A DNA stretch of 64,000 bases from the NCBI GenBank assembly GCA_958295665.1, contig OY282560.1, positions 90,806,311 through 90,870,310 on the forward strand. The letters run 5' to 3'. The stretch is from Tipula vernalis (taxonomy: Eukaryota > Arthropoda > Insecta > Diptera > Tipulidae). Of the stretch, positions 20,614 through 32,424 are shown in pieces. The first letter of the stretch is position 1. Every line of letters starts with the position of its first letter. The translations under genes and the position numbers were made by a program. The notes beneath the pieces are model-generated. The model searched no databases. It worked only from the letters and a program-made list of their open reading frames with translations, and was not told the origin of the DNA.

Positions 20614-21240
20614 ATTGCAGTTTCAATGACCATCTTGCCAATCTTCCTGATAAATCCTTCTGGTCCATCAACCAACGTAAACTGGAGTGGTCAGTAATGA
20701 TTGTGAATTTGTAGCCTTCAACATATGCCCTTTTGCATACTCATCACTGCAGCCAAGCATTCCAATTTCGTCATGCTGTAGTTTAGCTGTGCCTTATTCA
20801 ATTTGTATGACATGTACGCAATTGGATGTTCTTCTTCTTCGTGCTTCTGGAACAGGACGCTGCCAACACCTGTAGAGCTTGCATCGCATTGGATGTAAAA
20901 ATGCTTCCTAAAATCGGGGTTAACCAAGATTGGTGCAGTAATTAAAGCTTGTTTCAGTTCGTCAAATGCCTTAAGTGATTGATCATTCCAGTTTATTTTG
21001 TTACCCTTCTTAAGCATATCACTGAGAGGAGCAGTTATTGGTGAGTAATTCGAAATAAAAAGCCTGTACCACCCAGCCATCCCCAGAAACCGGCGTATCT
21101 GCTTACTTGTTTTTGGTAGTGGATAGTCAGCTATGCCTTGTACCTTGATTGGATCTACTTTAAGTGCACCGTCACCAACAACATAACCGAGATATTTTGT
21201 CTCTTTAAGCATAAATTTGCTCTTTTCAATTCTATTCTCA
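20614..21240 (-). pseudogene. gypsy-1 RT thumb and RNase H
   Basis: A 164-codon minus-strand frame (21212-20718) starts in the RT thumb (KETKYLGYVVGDG, PLPKTSKQIRRFLGMAGWYR) and runs through RNase H (FYIQCDASSTGVGSVLFQ with the first Asp, then LNYSMTKLECLAAV with Glu). The Asp of ITDHSSLRWL follows after a frame change near 20700. The upstream neighbour supplies only the fingers, so the palm with motifs A, B and YxDD has been deleted at about 21215-21245. Confidence 0.85.
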
Positions 21241-21480
21241 ATCTGACCACTTCAGATAATAAAAACAGAGGGACCGCGCTTCCTACGTCTATCTTGTGTT
21301 CTATGATGTTTGTACGACCCAGTCCTAATTTCTCACAGGATGGAAACTTGCTAATTTCATCATCTAATAATGCTCTTTGATGTGGAGTAAGGTCATGCAT
21401 ATTAGGATTATCTAACTTGGTGGTATGTGCAATTGGTTCGAGTGTAATTTCATTTATGAGTGCAGGTACCAGCCCAAACT
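21241..21480 (-). pseudogene. gypsy-1 RT fingers
   Basis: The minus-strand frame 21400-21155 begins MHDLTPHQRALLDDEISKFP and continues to a KLGLGRTNIIEHKIDVG-like stretch and SEVVRLRIE, which matches the N-terminal connection and fingers of gypsy RT. It then goes straight into thumb sequence. The join loses roughly 150 residues of polymerase palm. Confidence 0.75.
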
Positions 21481-21499
21481 CCTCCCAAAAATCTATGCC

Positions 21500-21805
21500 T
21501 TAATAAAGCGGTTGACTTAATCCTGGAGCTACGTGAATTCTAATTCTTCTAGTTTTACCAGCGTACGATACTTGAGCCACAATATGACCTACAACCTGCT
21601 GAGCTTGGCCACTCGCCGTTGACAAACAAGATGGTAAATTAAATAACTTGAATTGATTATCTTCTATAAATTGTTCTGATCCACATCCTAAAATAGTAAT
21701 ATTGGCTCCACTATCTAGCAAACCTTTGTAAGGCACTCCATTTATTAGGACATTTGCGTAAGGTCTTGAGCCCATTTGGGTGGGTATCCTCGTCTCACAA
21801 ATCAT
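21500..21805 (-). pseudogene. gypsy-1 protease
   Basis: A 101-codon minus-strand frame containing the retropepsin active site GLLDSGANITILG (about 21690-21730) and a flap-like segment GHIVAQVSYAGK. The catalytic DSG triad is intact and the domain appears near full length. It is separated from gag and RT by frame changes. Confidence 0.83.
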
Positions 21806-21849
21806 CTTTCTAATAGTTTTTCGGAGTTTGAAGTATCGTAGCGTTCTAT

Positions 21850-23670
21850 CTAATGGAGAAGAGTAATTATGTTGGTTAAGTTTATTAAGATTTGTGTTTT
21901 CTACTTTTTTGCAGGATTGGACATTTCCCGTTTGAGAAGATTGTAAAATTCTCCCCCAGTATTTCTGATCTCCCCTCGATAGTTTTCCTTACGATTCAAT
22001 GAACTACAATTTAAACATTGTGGCTTGAAAACATTTTTAGCTCCACAACCGAAACAAATTCTATTACGAACTAAACTTGTACATTCTTTGTAAAAATGTT
22101 CCAGACTGGAACAATTCCAACACCCACTTGGCATGGATCTTACATGTCTCTGATAATTACTTGGTGTATTTGTCATTTGTTTGGCATGCGAAATACTGCA
22201 CACAGAATCTGGTTGCTCAAACTGCTCAGAAAATTTGGAAGAATTGCCCACATTTTCATGATCACTTCCCCCCTCTCCAGTTCACTGACTTAACGTCGGC
22301 TTTGATAATGTATTTCAGGAAACGCAAAGATTTACAAACGCGGATACGCCATCAAATGGCTTCACTGCTAAAAATGCTTGCAAACCACTCCGCATGTTCC
22401 GAAATATTAATCGAATGAACTCCTGATCCGACAATGGATTTCTCAACGTTAATGAGATGCTGCGTAATTTATGATAAAAATCTAAGAACTGCTCTTTTAC
22501 TTTCTGCTTCCTGCTTTCTAAGACTTGTCGAATATCGTCATTGGTTCTACGAATACGGAATCGATGAAGCATTGCTTCATGCAGCTGTCTCCAAGTAACA
22601 TTTCCGGAATTCTCCCGATGCTCCCAATACAAATTTAAAAAGCATTATCCTTCAATAAAACACCAAAATTAGCCACGAGACGCTGCTGTGTGATTCCGTT
22701 TGCGCTGGCCATATTATCCACTCGGTAAAGAAACTTTTCTACTGGCAAGTCATCTCGGTTATACCCATAGAATATAATTTTCCAATTATAAATAGATAAA
22801 TTATCTTGGGCTAGCCGCCTTTCGAATTGATCAATTTGTGGGTTCGCTTGGTGTAACAACGGTAACTCTCTCTGATTTGAATTCAGCACACCTGTTGGAA
22901 CGTTATTTGATGGTCTTTGATATCTCTGATCAAACGGAATTGAGACCGACGTTTCTTTATCTCGATTTAATAAATTAGCTCGCTCTGAAGATGAATCACT
23001 CATTTGAGTACGTAATCGTTCCATCAGTTTATCAAGGATAAACTCCACCTTGTCTTCTTCGGATGCCATGGTCTGTATATTAGCACGCGAATTCTCGCAT
23101 CCACCGGAAAACCCAGCTCTGTCTTCGTTGTCGAAGGGATTATCGTCTTTGACCTCACCGTATCGCCAGAATAATCGCTTTCACCCTCGGTATTTTCATT
23201 TCCATTAACTCTAGTATTGATATTATGCAATGACTGCTCTATCATTGCTGAAGTAACATTTTCGCAGCTAAGACTATTAAAGCACTCAAGTAGTCTGTTT
23301 GCGGCTGCCAACAAATTATTTGCATCCTTTGCTGCTGATTTTGAAGAGCTGATCCGCTTTTTTCCCATCGTATATAATAAAGAGCCGCTTCAAGTTGTTG
23401 AACTTCCTCCGAACTTTTTCTATTGCCATTTGACACTACTTCCTCTAACTCTGACGGAATGTCTTTCAATTTAGCACTGCAAAACTTAACTTCTCTCTTT
23501 GGATATCGAAGCGCCGTAGGATGAGCACGCATAGGCGGAGAGCATTCGTTCGCAACTTCCATATTTATTATAGCTCCAAGAACTTTCATTTTATATCCAA
23601 TGGGACCAGTAATACAATGAATTTGGCATTCAATGGCAATTTCGTTGCAATCTAGATACTGGACATTCAT
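21850..23670 (-). pseudogene. gypsy-1 gag
   Basis: Five minus-strand frames in order (23670-23242, 23368-23024, 23069-22635, 22632-22315 and 22251-21901) make up gag, the capsid precursor. The capsid part includes VTWRQLHEAMLHRFR and FLDFYHKLRSISLTL. Near 22000-22130 are two nucleocapsid knuckles: CWNCSSLEHFYKEC is canonical, whereas CFGCGAKNVFKPQC has Val in the His position. The first frame starts at MNVQYLDCNEIAIECQ. Four frame changes make it non-coding today. About 600 bases of leader separate it from the primer-binding site. Confidence 0.8.
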
Positions 23671-24264
23671 ATTGGAAAAATACTTGCACTGACAGTTTAT
23701 TAAGATATGATAGAAACAAAAAACTCAATTTAACCGTAAAATAATTTCAAATAGTGCTGTTGAGAAGAAACAAAATTGTTCCATTAGGAATAAATAAATT
23801 TCGTTTAACAGGGTATTGCGAGTATGAAATCATTTGAAAGACGTAAAATCTACTTATCAACACCTATTTGATGGAATCAAACTCATAGCCGGATAAACGA
23901 AACTTCCAAAAAAAATGTATAACTATACGTCAGTTCATTCAATAATTACAATCAAAAACTCTTAGGCGCAATTATAATTCTACTGATACTAAACAATTGA
24001 ATTAGATACCTTAATACTAAAAGTCGTCAACGTTTTCCCTTAGAAAACGGAAATTAGCGGAGTAATCTAACCAGGTAATAAATTAAAATAAAAAAAAAAT
24101 TGACGAATTGAATCACATCCAAACATTGTATATTCAAAACGCTTTCGCGGAAAACAACGCGGAGATTCGGGTCGGCAAATAAATACTGTGCAACACGAAA
24201 ACAAAAACAAAAATTTCCATATAAATTAACGGTAATTCTCAATGTCATATTTAATCGTACCAGT

Positions 24265-24275
24265 GTTGGGCGCCA
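24265..24275 (-). other. gypsy-1 primer-binding site
   Basis: The coding strand reads TGGCGCCCAAC one base inside the 5' LTR. This is complementary to the 3' end of tRNA-Lys as used by gypsy-type elements. Beyond 11 bases the match falls off. Confidence 0.8.
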
Positions 24276-24276
24276 C

Positions 24277-24635
24277 TGTAACGCTACACCCACCGCTCCG
24301 GTTACACGACCTCGCGATGCGTTTCTAGAAAGTATCATATCGCATTAACAGAAATCTCTGAGCCATTTTTGAGTAGCTGCAGCACATTTGCCGGCTAGGT
24401 GACAGGGTTGGGCGTGGTTGTGCTACCAACAACTCAGAGCTTGTAAGTGCTGCAATTTAGGATTTATCATATGCGGATGAAAATTTGGAAAAATATTTGC
24501 ATACAAACAAACTAACCCAAACTAGAAAACGGAATCTACTTTAATAAACATAAAAACAAAATCACTGGAGGTTTACACCAATTTATTATCACAGCCATGT
24601 TTACGTTTATTGTAGCCAAGATGGTGTTGGCCACA
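24277..24635 (-). repeat. gypsy-1 5' LTR
   Basis: 359 bp, partner of 18605-18961 with about 94 percent identity by eye; the largest difference is a small indel cluster near 24330-24345. It contains the promoter side of the element on the minus strand, but I did not identify a clear TATA box. Confidence 0.88.
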
Positions 24636-24704
24636 CACCATGGACATGTAAGTCTCGTATAATCGATTTTGCCATTAATTTATTATTTTTGCCGCATCAA
24701 ATAA

Positions 24705-25004
24705 CTATATTCAAACGATACTCTTACAACTGAGGATGATATTGTGGCTCTGGCTAGCAAATGCTTAGGTCCGAGTGTTTACAAGGCAGTTAAACTAATT
24801 CCTAAGGATAAAGATATCCACGAGTTAGAATATGTATGCTTTAAATTGGGGATCAACGTGGAGCTTCATGATAAGGCTCTAAATTCGGATGCATGGCCAA
24901 CCGGTGTATTTATTAGGCCCTTCCATAAGCAAAATTTTCGGACAGGAGCCTCATATGTGAAATTCCGGATACCAGCTGCAGTAGTCAACTCTGCCGAAAT
25001 TTAA
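24705..25004 (+). pseudogene. CR1-like ORF1, C-terminal part
   Basis: The frame is open from 24705 (after a TAA at 24702), with no convincing ATG start; the part from 24744 reads VALASKCLGPSVYKAVKLIP and ends at TAA 25002-25004. The block ELEYVCFKLGINVELHDKAL...WPTGVFIRPF matches the C-terminal end of ORF1 proteins in CR1-group LINEs, which bind element RNA. The zinc-knuckle or esterase N-terminal region is missing because of the 5' truncation. ORF2 begins about 20 bases later, a typical spacing. Confidence 0.7.
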
Positions 25005-25024
25005 ATAACGCAGGGTCAAAGGTG

Positions 25025-27858
25025 ATGCGTCGGCCCAAAAGTTCTGGACAAATTACTTTTACTTCGATGTACTATCACAACGCCTCTAATATTCGGGGGA
25101 AAGCTAAATTATTCTTGCTTGGCGTTCTTGATAACGATTACGATGTGATTATCATATCTGAAACATGGCTTACTAAAGGGTTTAATTCAGAGGAATATTT
25201 CCCACCCAACTACGTCGTCCACAGAAAAGATCGACATGATTTTTGTACCAGTCTTAAAGGTGGGGTTGTGTTGATTGCTGTTAAGAGTTCGATCCCAAAC
25301 GAGCTCATTGCATGTAATCCAATTTATGATGTAATTGCTGTTCGGATTAATGTATCCGAGTCATCTATCCTCGTGGTGGCTGTATATGTTCCCTCTGGAT
25401 CTACTCTGGAATATTATATGGAAATTGTTAATTTCATCAGTTCTGCGGTCATGCCATTGGTTTGTATTAAGGAACAACTAATGATTATAGGGGACTTCAA
25501 TCTTCCCGATATTACTTGGTTTGATGTTGATGGAGTTTTCACATCCTCTTCTTCTGGCCAGAAAGAATTAGCAGTTACTGATTATTTTGCTAGCTTAGCA
25601 ATGATGCAGTTGAACCGGATAAGCAATAGTCGGGGCATATTTCTCGATTTGGTTTATTCAACTGATCTTATGTTTTCGGAGATTTCACCTTGTGAAGATT
25701 TTACTGGATGTTCGAGCGTTTACCACACTCCAATTACCATATATATATTTTTAGAGAATTGCAACACTACGTGTACTTCTAGTAATTCTTTGCATTTCGA
25801 TTTTAGGCGTGCGGACTACGATTCGTTAAACGAATTTCTTGTCGGTTCTAATTGGGACTTTCTCGAGCGAGATGAAAATTTGAACCATTCTATTTTATTG
25901 TTCAACGGGCTGCTCAAGACTGGTATTGAAAGGTATGTTCCATCAAATAAAAATGGACCTAGGTTTCGTGAGCCGTGGTACAACAAAGAACTACTACGTC
26001 TTGAAAAAAAACGGAATAAGTTCCATTCTTTGTATAAGTTACAGGGCGCTGAGTTTTATTCCAGATTCAACTTAGCTCGTAAAGAGTTCAAAACTTTAAA
26101 TTGGTTCCTTTACAACAACTACATTTTGCAAATAGAAGAGGATCTGACTTCCAACCCAAAAAATTTCTGGAATTTCATAAATGATAAAAAGAAGGTTGTT
26201 GGGTTTCCTATACTCCAATGACCTTTCAGAACTCTTCCGCAAGTCAACCCTCTGATATCGCTAATCTATTTACAAAGTTTTTTGAGTCCGTCTATGAAGT
26301 ATCTGGGGATTCTGGTACCAAGCTTATAAATAATCGCGATTGCTCTGATTTTAATTTTTTACAGTTTACTGAAGCAGAAGTTTATGATAGCTTATCTCAA
26401 CTTGATAGTAATAAGGGGGCAGGACATGACGGTTTTCCACCTATCCTTATTAAGAATTGTGCAGAGAGTTTAGCCCATCCACTGACTCTAATCTTTAATA
26501 AGAGCCTACGTACTGGGATTTTTCCGGATCCCTGGAAACTGTCGTTCATTCGTCCGATTTTTAAATCTGGCAGAAGAAGTGATATCAGCAATTATCGCGG
26601 AATCGATATTCTTGCTGCCATACCAAAATTTTTCGAATCAATGGTACAGAAATTCTTGTTTTTTCATGCAAAATTTTTTATTTCTCCTGCTCAACACGGA
26701 TTTTACACGGGTAGGTCCACGGTTACTAACCTAGTCGGTTTTTGTCAACATTTATATAGTAGTTTAGAACATAGGCAACAAGTGGATGCTGTTTACACCG
26801 ATTTTTCGAAGGCTTTCGATAAAATTGATCACTCGATCCTTATCGATAAGCTGGATAAACTAAATTGTCAGTTTATCCCCATCAGGTGGTTGCATTCGTA
26901 CCTGTCTGATCGCTACCAATTTGTTAAGATAAATGATTTTAGTTCTCGCTTATTTCGAGTTACCTCTGGAGTTCCTCAAGGTAGCCACATTGGTCCACTT
27001 TTATTCTCATTATTTGTCAATGATGTTGTTGATTGTTTTAAATTCGCAAAATGTTTGCTTTACGCAGATGATATGAAAATATTTGCTCCTATTACTGGAG
27101 TTTCTGACTGTGTTAAATTACAAGGTGACTTGAGTAACTTTTGCAGTTGGTCATTTAAAAACAAATTATTGTTGAATGTGGGTAAATGTAGGATTTTATC
27201 ATTTTCTCGTACACACTCACCTCTTCTTCAGCAATATTTTCTATACAATACCGCTATTGACAGAGTTGAGGTCATAACCGACTTAGGTGTAACCTTTTCT
27301 TATGATCTTACTTTTACCAAACACATTGATTCTGTTATTTCAAAAGCTTATATTATGCTGGGTTTCATTAAGCGCAATTGTAGAGACTTCTGCGACCCAC
27401 TCACACTGAAAACTCTCTATGTGTCCTTTGTTCGTTCCATTCTAGAATATGCTTCTCAGATTTGGTCACCATTTTATCATTGCCATTCATACAGAATTGA
27501 GAGCGTTCAAAAACAGTTTCTTTTGTATGCGCTTCGCGGCTTACCTACTAAATTATTAAAATTACAACGATTAGATCACCGACGAGATGTTGCATCCGCT
27601 ATCTTCGTTCAAGATGTTCTGACTTCCCGAATATACTGTGTCGATTTACTGGCTCGTTTCAACTTTTACGCTCCTACACGTTGTTTGCGCCGTCGTCGTT
27701 TGTTACATATTGATCCGGTTTCTACAAACTTCGCACTCTCAGAACCAGTTTTGAGAATGTCGCGACTCTTTAATTCGGTTTATGACGTTTTCGATTTTAA
27801 CATGACAAGAAATTCGTTTAGAAATGAGTTGTTTAGATTTTTGTCTATCATTAAATAA
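25025..27858 (+). pseudogene. CR1-like ORF2: endonuclease and RT
   Basis: Two frames that meet at an ATGA overlap (first stop 26219-26221, second from 26218). The first (about 398 codons) is an APE-type endonuclease: DVIIISETWLT with catalytic Glu, LMIIGDFNLPDITW, then VYHTPI where many APE domains have a D/H pair. The second (546 codons) is RT: RPIFKSGRRSDISNYRG, motif A YTDFSKAFDKIDH, motif B SGVPQGSHIGPLLF, motif C LLYADDMKIF, thumb SFSRTHSPLLQ, and a C-terminal domain to the stop at 27858. All three RT Asp residues are present. In live copies both parts form one protein that nicks DNA and reverse transcribes from the nick. A single indel near 26205-26218 is the only break seen. Confidence 0.87.
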
Positions 27859-27966
27859 TTGTTAAATGTTATTTTTGTGCTAAAATATTGTATAATAACT
27901 GTTAATCTTTTTTGCATACCGATTGTATATTTACTGTAGGTTAAATAAATAAATAAATAAATAAAT

Positions 27967-29612
27967 AGATGGAGTATATCTAAATACGAAGAAAAGCTTA
28001 ATTCATTAATTAAAACGTAAGCAATTTCATGTTATTGTCAATCGATAATTTTTTCTTTTATACTTTTAGGATTCCTAAACATAATCATCGCGCTTTTTAC
28101 TTAAAGCTGTTAAAATCTTGTGAAATAAAAATCATCGTTGAGGTTCATTAAACAACACGGTTTTTAAAAGCCTCACTTTAATCCGCTAAAACGATAGCCT
28201 GATTAATTTATCGATATAAAAACTGATCGTTTCTCAGTTGATTTGTTTATAGCGATTTTAATCACATTTTGAATTTCGTTTTACAGCTCATTATATTGAA
28301 ACTCTGAATTCTCCAGAATAGTATACGCAAAAATTATTATTAACAATAGAGAGATAATTTGAATAATACAATATAAATAATGTGCAGATTTTGAGGTGTA
28401 TTTAACGACAATTTTATGTGCATTATAAAGACATCTCTGATTTTCGAAAAAGATATGCGCGAACAAACCAGTTTACCACAAACCCATTGCAATTTATTAA
28501 TTTATGTTAAATACTACGATATGATATTTTTAAAAATTACGCTGCCATATTTATTATAATAAAATTTTGTCTTTTAATCAATTTTTGGCAAATGTATGAC
28601 AACCCTTGTTATAATAAGAATCGATCAACAGAACACTTCACCAAATATTTTCAGGCTTCTGCAAATTTCAATTAACGTAACAAAGTTGCACGCATAGAAA
28701 TATGGTTAATCATTAATTAGGGAGGGCATGACTTATTACCAACGAATATTTTAAAATTAAAAAAAAAAAAAAAATGGACATATGCACAAGGCGGAGTTAC
28801 TGCAAAATAGTTTGCATTACATATATGTAAATTTAATTGCGCGTGCATGTTGTTAGTAAGAGAAACCTGTTTAATATGACTGTTCTTTGTACTTGCACTT
28901 CCTCGAATATAAAATACAATTTTTGACTGGACGAAGGGCTGTACACTACAAAAAATTGGCTAAACCCATTTCAGTCATGCAGGTGTCCATTCATATTTAT
29001 ACCTCTGTGATATAATCATCAGCAAATATTCCCAAACCGAAGCACAAAGACAATGCAAATTTTGATCGAACAGAAAAACAACAACGACAAACAAAAAAAA
29101 ATGTTTGTCGTATTATCAGATTAAAATATCTTATATTATTTTGATGAATGTCTTTTATGCGCATATATTGATAAACGCACAGGATTACACCTCAAACCAT
29201 TTCCAGTAATCAAAAATCGCAAATTTTTTTTACTATATACCTAAATTGACTATAATTATTGGTTATTGTTTTTTTTTTTTTAGTTTTAAGTTTGTACAGA
29301 AATCGTGATTTTCAATCAGCCATCGCAGTGGAAGAACCAACTCAACCACCACCAGCAGTTGTTAATTTTTTTTTTTTTTTTTTTTTTTTAACGTTTTAAT
29401 GCAACTTAATGATTTTGCCGTACATAGTTGGTTAGTTGTTGTTGTTGCTGTATTGTTTTAAAAGTTAAGTTACAAAATACAAAAAAAGAAATTCTACTTA
29501 CCTCTTAGCTCCGCCTCGACATTTACTTTTAAAACAATGTTACATATGTACATACATGTGTACACGATACAGGAACTTCAGTTTTCTCTTGCGAATAACT
29601 AAAGTAAAAAAA
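27967..29612. other. AT-rich spacer, no gene recognised
   Basis: Homopolymer runs occur at about 28758-28774 (A), 29268-29281 (T) and 29367-29389 (T). A short plus-strand stretch near 29316-29365, after an AG, could encode AIAVEEPTQPPPAVV, but it ends in the long T run and has no partner exon, so I do not call it. Confidence 0.35.
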
Positions 29613-29855
29613 AAAAATCATCCGAGCTATTACATACACAAGAATTTTAAATTATATGTTATGATGATGATGATGATTTATATCAGTAATTTATGCGTTA
29701 TATGCTGAAAACATAATTAGATCATTATACATAAATGTGTGTACAAATATTTGTGAAAAATTATGCTCATATACAATTTTTGTGAATCTTGTTTGGAACA
29801 AAATACTCCACTAATATTTAATTTTTGGTATAGAACCCTCCACAAATTTAACGAT
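29613..29855. repeat. 243-bp duplication, copy A
   Basis: Matches 38275-38517 in direct orientation with about five substitutions and no gaps. It contains a (GAT)n patch and no coding motif. Neither copy has TG...CA LTR ends or terminal inverted repeats. The 8.4 kb between the copies holds the LOA-like LINE. Confidence 0.85.
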
Positions 29856-30379
29856 AGTCACGTTACGAACATAACGTAAGATGTCAACCTATTAAATTTA
29901 GTCCATATTTTATGAAATGTATCACTGGTATTGAAACTTTATCAAAAGATTGTCTTCTGGTCCTTTCAAACGTGCGGTTTATATTTATAGTAGACCTGCC
30001 ACCTTTGGAAAATTGGGAAACGTGATACGATAATTTCTATTCAACACTTTTTTTTTTCTTCAAAATATGCTAAATCGAACGAAATCTGAGAATACCGTGA
30101 CACAACTTTTAGCCTCACTATCTGGTAAAATACGAATTGCATTCAATACCATAAGTTCACCGACACAATCAAAAACAAAACCATAACTACCAGAACTATA
30201 AGAAAATCAAAATCAGGTAAAGGCAAAACACCTAAAGATTCGTTAAGTCAGTCAATGACTGATTCAGTCGACTTACATGAAATAGCAAGTTTTTTCAAAT
30301 TGCTCCACGTTGTTTTAGGTTTGTGCAAATTCCTAAAATAAAGATATTTTTAGCTTGATTGATGTATTTGTTGGTTTTA
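29856..30379. other. No gene recognised
   Basis: AT-rich sequence without motif-bearing frames or partners elsewhere in the window. Confidence 0.3.
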
Positions 30380-30860
30380 TTTCTAAAATATTAAAATGAG
30401 TCAAAATCAAGCTCTAATCTAAATCTTTACGTTGCATTAAATTCAAAATATAAGCATTTAACCACGGAGCGATGGGACATTTATTTATACTTGTTTTACG
30501 AATCACACAAATAGTATCTAATTTTAAGAAATTTGAATTGAATTCTTCAAGTATGGTATATCATTCACATTAGGATAAAAATTAAGATTTTACTCATGAT
30601 TGATTGCCTTATAATCAGAAACAACAGTATAACAAATTTTATCTCTGGAACTCATGGCAGGCAAAAATCAAGCCATGATCAAAAATAGCAGGAACAGCAA
30701 GCTGCCCAAAAGAAATAATATTATGCTTATCAGCCTCATACAAAATTATCAAATCCAATAAGCTGCAATCCAATCTAGTCGGTTGATAAGACAAATACAC
30801 TAAGAATTTTACCTAATCAGTCGACAAGTTCAGACGCCAAAACTTCAACCTTACCAAAGG
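30380..30860 (-). pseudogene. LINE endonuclease C-terminal relic
   Basis: A minus-strand segment at about 30640-30790 reads QPTRLDCSLLDLI and IISFGQLAVPAIFDHGLIF, which resembles the end of APE endonuclease domains, where a TCIDxxF block is followed by S-D-H-D-L. Here FDH remains. Downstream fragments (30400-30600) are too shifted to assign. It is probably an I- or R1-group LINE but is too short to place. Confidence 0.5.
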
Positions 30861-31078
30861 CACCCGAGAACAATTTACTGACTCTCAAAGTAGACCGAAA
30901 AAAATACCAACACCACTCCATCGCGTATTTTTAATACGATCAAAACGTACTATTGTAGTTTATAATTATTGATAAGGAGCGACTTGTTTGTAATTTACCT
31001 GCAGATTATCACTTGGAACAAATTTACTAGAATGTAAGTTATAATTTAACGTGTTGTACTGTTGGCTGCAGTTGTTGT

Positions 31079-31260
31079 CCGAAACTTCACTCGTGGAGGC
31101 AATGTTGTAGGAAGATTTTTATTACTAAATTCCCGAATGTGTACCCCCAGTCGGTGAGATTGCATTGGTTTATTAACAGTAACCTGCGTTTTCTCTTCGA
31201 TTTTTACTTTCTTTTACTCTAGTAAAATAAAGTATAGTAATTGTTCAACTTCGATTCCAC
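31079..31260 (+). mobile_element. BEL polypurine tract and LTR start
   Basis: The block CGAAACTTCACTCGTGGAGG (31080-31099) followed by CAA and then TGTTGTAGG (31103 on) matches the 3' end of BEL-2 at 61332-61405 in order and spacing: polypurine tract, LTR start, then CCCGAATGTGTAC. The LTR is probably 150-250 bp, containing AATAAA at about 31228. Upstream there is no env or integrase, so this is an isolated 3' fragment. Confidence 0.5.
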
Positions 31261-32424
31261 AGTCATTTCACTCAACTCAAATTGTAGATGTACATATGTC
31301 GAAATAAGATGTCATCGATGGATACCTGTAAATAAACAATTGTAAGGTTAATAACGTATAATATCCAGTATAGAATTTAACTTAGCTTGTGTTAATCCAA
31401 TTGTAAACACTGTTGAGTATAACCTAAAAAATCATTTTTTGACAATTCAATTTGTAGCTCAATTCGAATTGTCAATCGAATTGAGTGCGTTTATGTGTTT
31501 AATACTCTTTTATTTTTTACACCTATCGTAGAGCATTAGTACTACTGTAATTGTCAAAATATTCTAAATAAAGAAAATTGTTTTTTTTTCTCTCTTGCGA
31601 TTCAACCAGTGAAGTCATCACATCAAATACAAAAATTATTAGAACAATTAAGAATAAAATTTAATTAAAAGTAAAGTGGCTTTTGTTTTATATAACCTTG
31701 TACAAAAGTGTTCGTACAGTAATCATGAAAATTTTGAACCTTGAGATTTTTAGAGATTTATTTGTTTTGAGGTCCCCTGAGTCCGAAAAAGTGGGTTTCG
31801 AAATGGTGTCTGTCAGTCTGTCTGTCAGTATGTCAGTCTGTCAGTCTGTCTGTGCCCTCTCTACAGCCCAGATGGTTTAACCAATCGAACTGAAACTTCA
31901 GATTTAAGCTTTTTTGATAAATTGGGAGGTCCCAGTGAATTTTACTCCAAATCGGCTAATCGGAAGTGGCCACTCCCTTGGTCCAGAAAATTTATTTTGC
32001 AAATATCTTAAAAAGTATAAGGCTTACAAAAAATTACTTTAAACAAAATGTTTCCAAAAATTTAAAACAAATAAAAATAAAAAATAAAAAATTAAAAAAA
32101 AAATTTTAAAATTAAAAAAAAATTAAGAAAAAAATAAAATTTCTCAAAATTCTCTGTTCGTAAAAGAAAGTCGTGTGTTGGCCACACCTCCATTTTTTTT
32201 ATTGGGTTTTCTAATTTTTTTAAAAATCCCATTATTTTACTTAAAATTTTGACTTGTTCACTGTAAATGTCTTTACAACTGTCACAAAACCAAAAAATTT
32301 TAACATTAACACTAATTACATCGAAAACGTTTTTTCTTAATCCGATACATTTATAGTGGGCAACTTTTTTGCATAAACCACTTGAAGTAATCTTTAACTA
32401 TAATCTTGAAAGTTGGTTCCACTC
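31261..32424. other. Spacer with (GTCT)n microsatellite
   Basis: A GTCT/GTCA tetranucleotide tract lies at about 31808-31852 inside a 65-codon frame that it creates. An A-rich, poorly complex stretch is at 32060-32130. The conserved-looking stretch at 31870-31980 has no partner here. Confidence 0.35.

Larger units (their letters stand above)
18605..24635 (-). mobile_element. gypsy-1, a Ty3/gypsy element with both LTRs
   Basis: A 6.0-kb minus-strand element: 5' LTR 24277-24635, Lys-type primer-binding site, gag, protease, RT/RNase H, integrase, polypurine tract and 3' LTR 18605-18961. Coding regions are broken by frameshifts and lack the RT palm. The two LTRs differ at about 20 of 358 positions. 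I found no matching target duplication (CAAT on the left, CACC on the right), so one flank has probably been rearranged. Family wording is like the mdg3/Blastopia side of gypsy, which I hold loosely. Confidence 0.88.
24660..27966 (+). mobile_element. CR1-like LINE, best-preserved copy
   Basis: Plus-strand non-LTR element: the last part of ORF1, then ORF2 with endonuclease and RT, a short 3' UTR and a (TAAA)n tail at 27941-27966. The 5' end is truncated within ORF1. One frameshift splits ORF2. No convincing target duplication was found. Two older relatives in this window (4425-5935 and 53354-55200) share the tail type and coding sequence, so this is a multi-copy family here. Confidence 0.85.

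Noticed and set aside
24054..24338. 94-codon frame across the gypsy-1 PBS
   Set aside because: It crosses the LTR boundary and primer site and has no motif.
18601..24640. A target duplication for gypsy-1
   Set aside because: The four bases on each side differ (CAAT and CACC). A shared CCATGGAC near both LTR ends lies at different distances and was judged chance.
24636..27990. A target duplication for the CR1-like LINE
   Set aside because: The best candidate (ATGGACATGTAA versus ATGGAGTATAT) has too many mismatches.
29316..29365. Possible host exon (Pro/Glu-rich)
   Set aside because: A short stretch after an AG that runs into a long T run; no donor, partner exon or conservation evidence.
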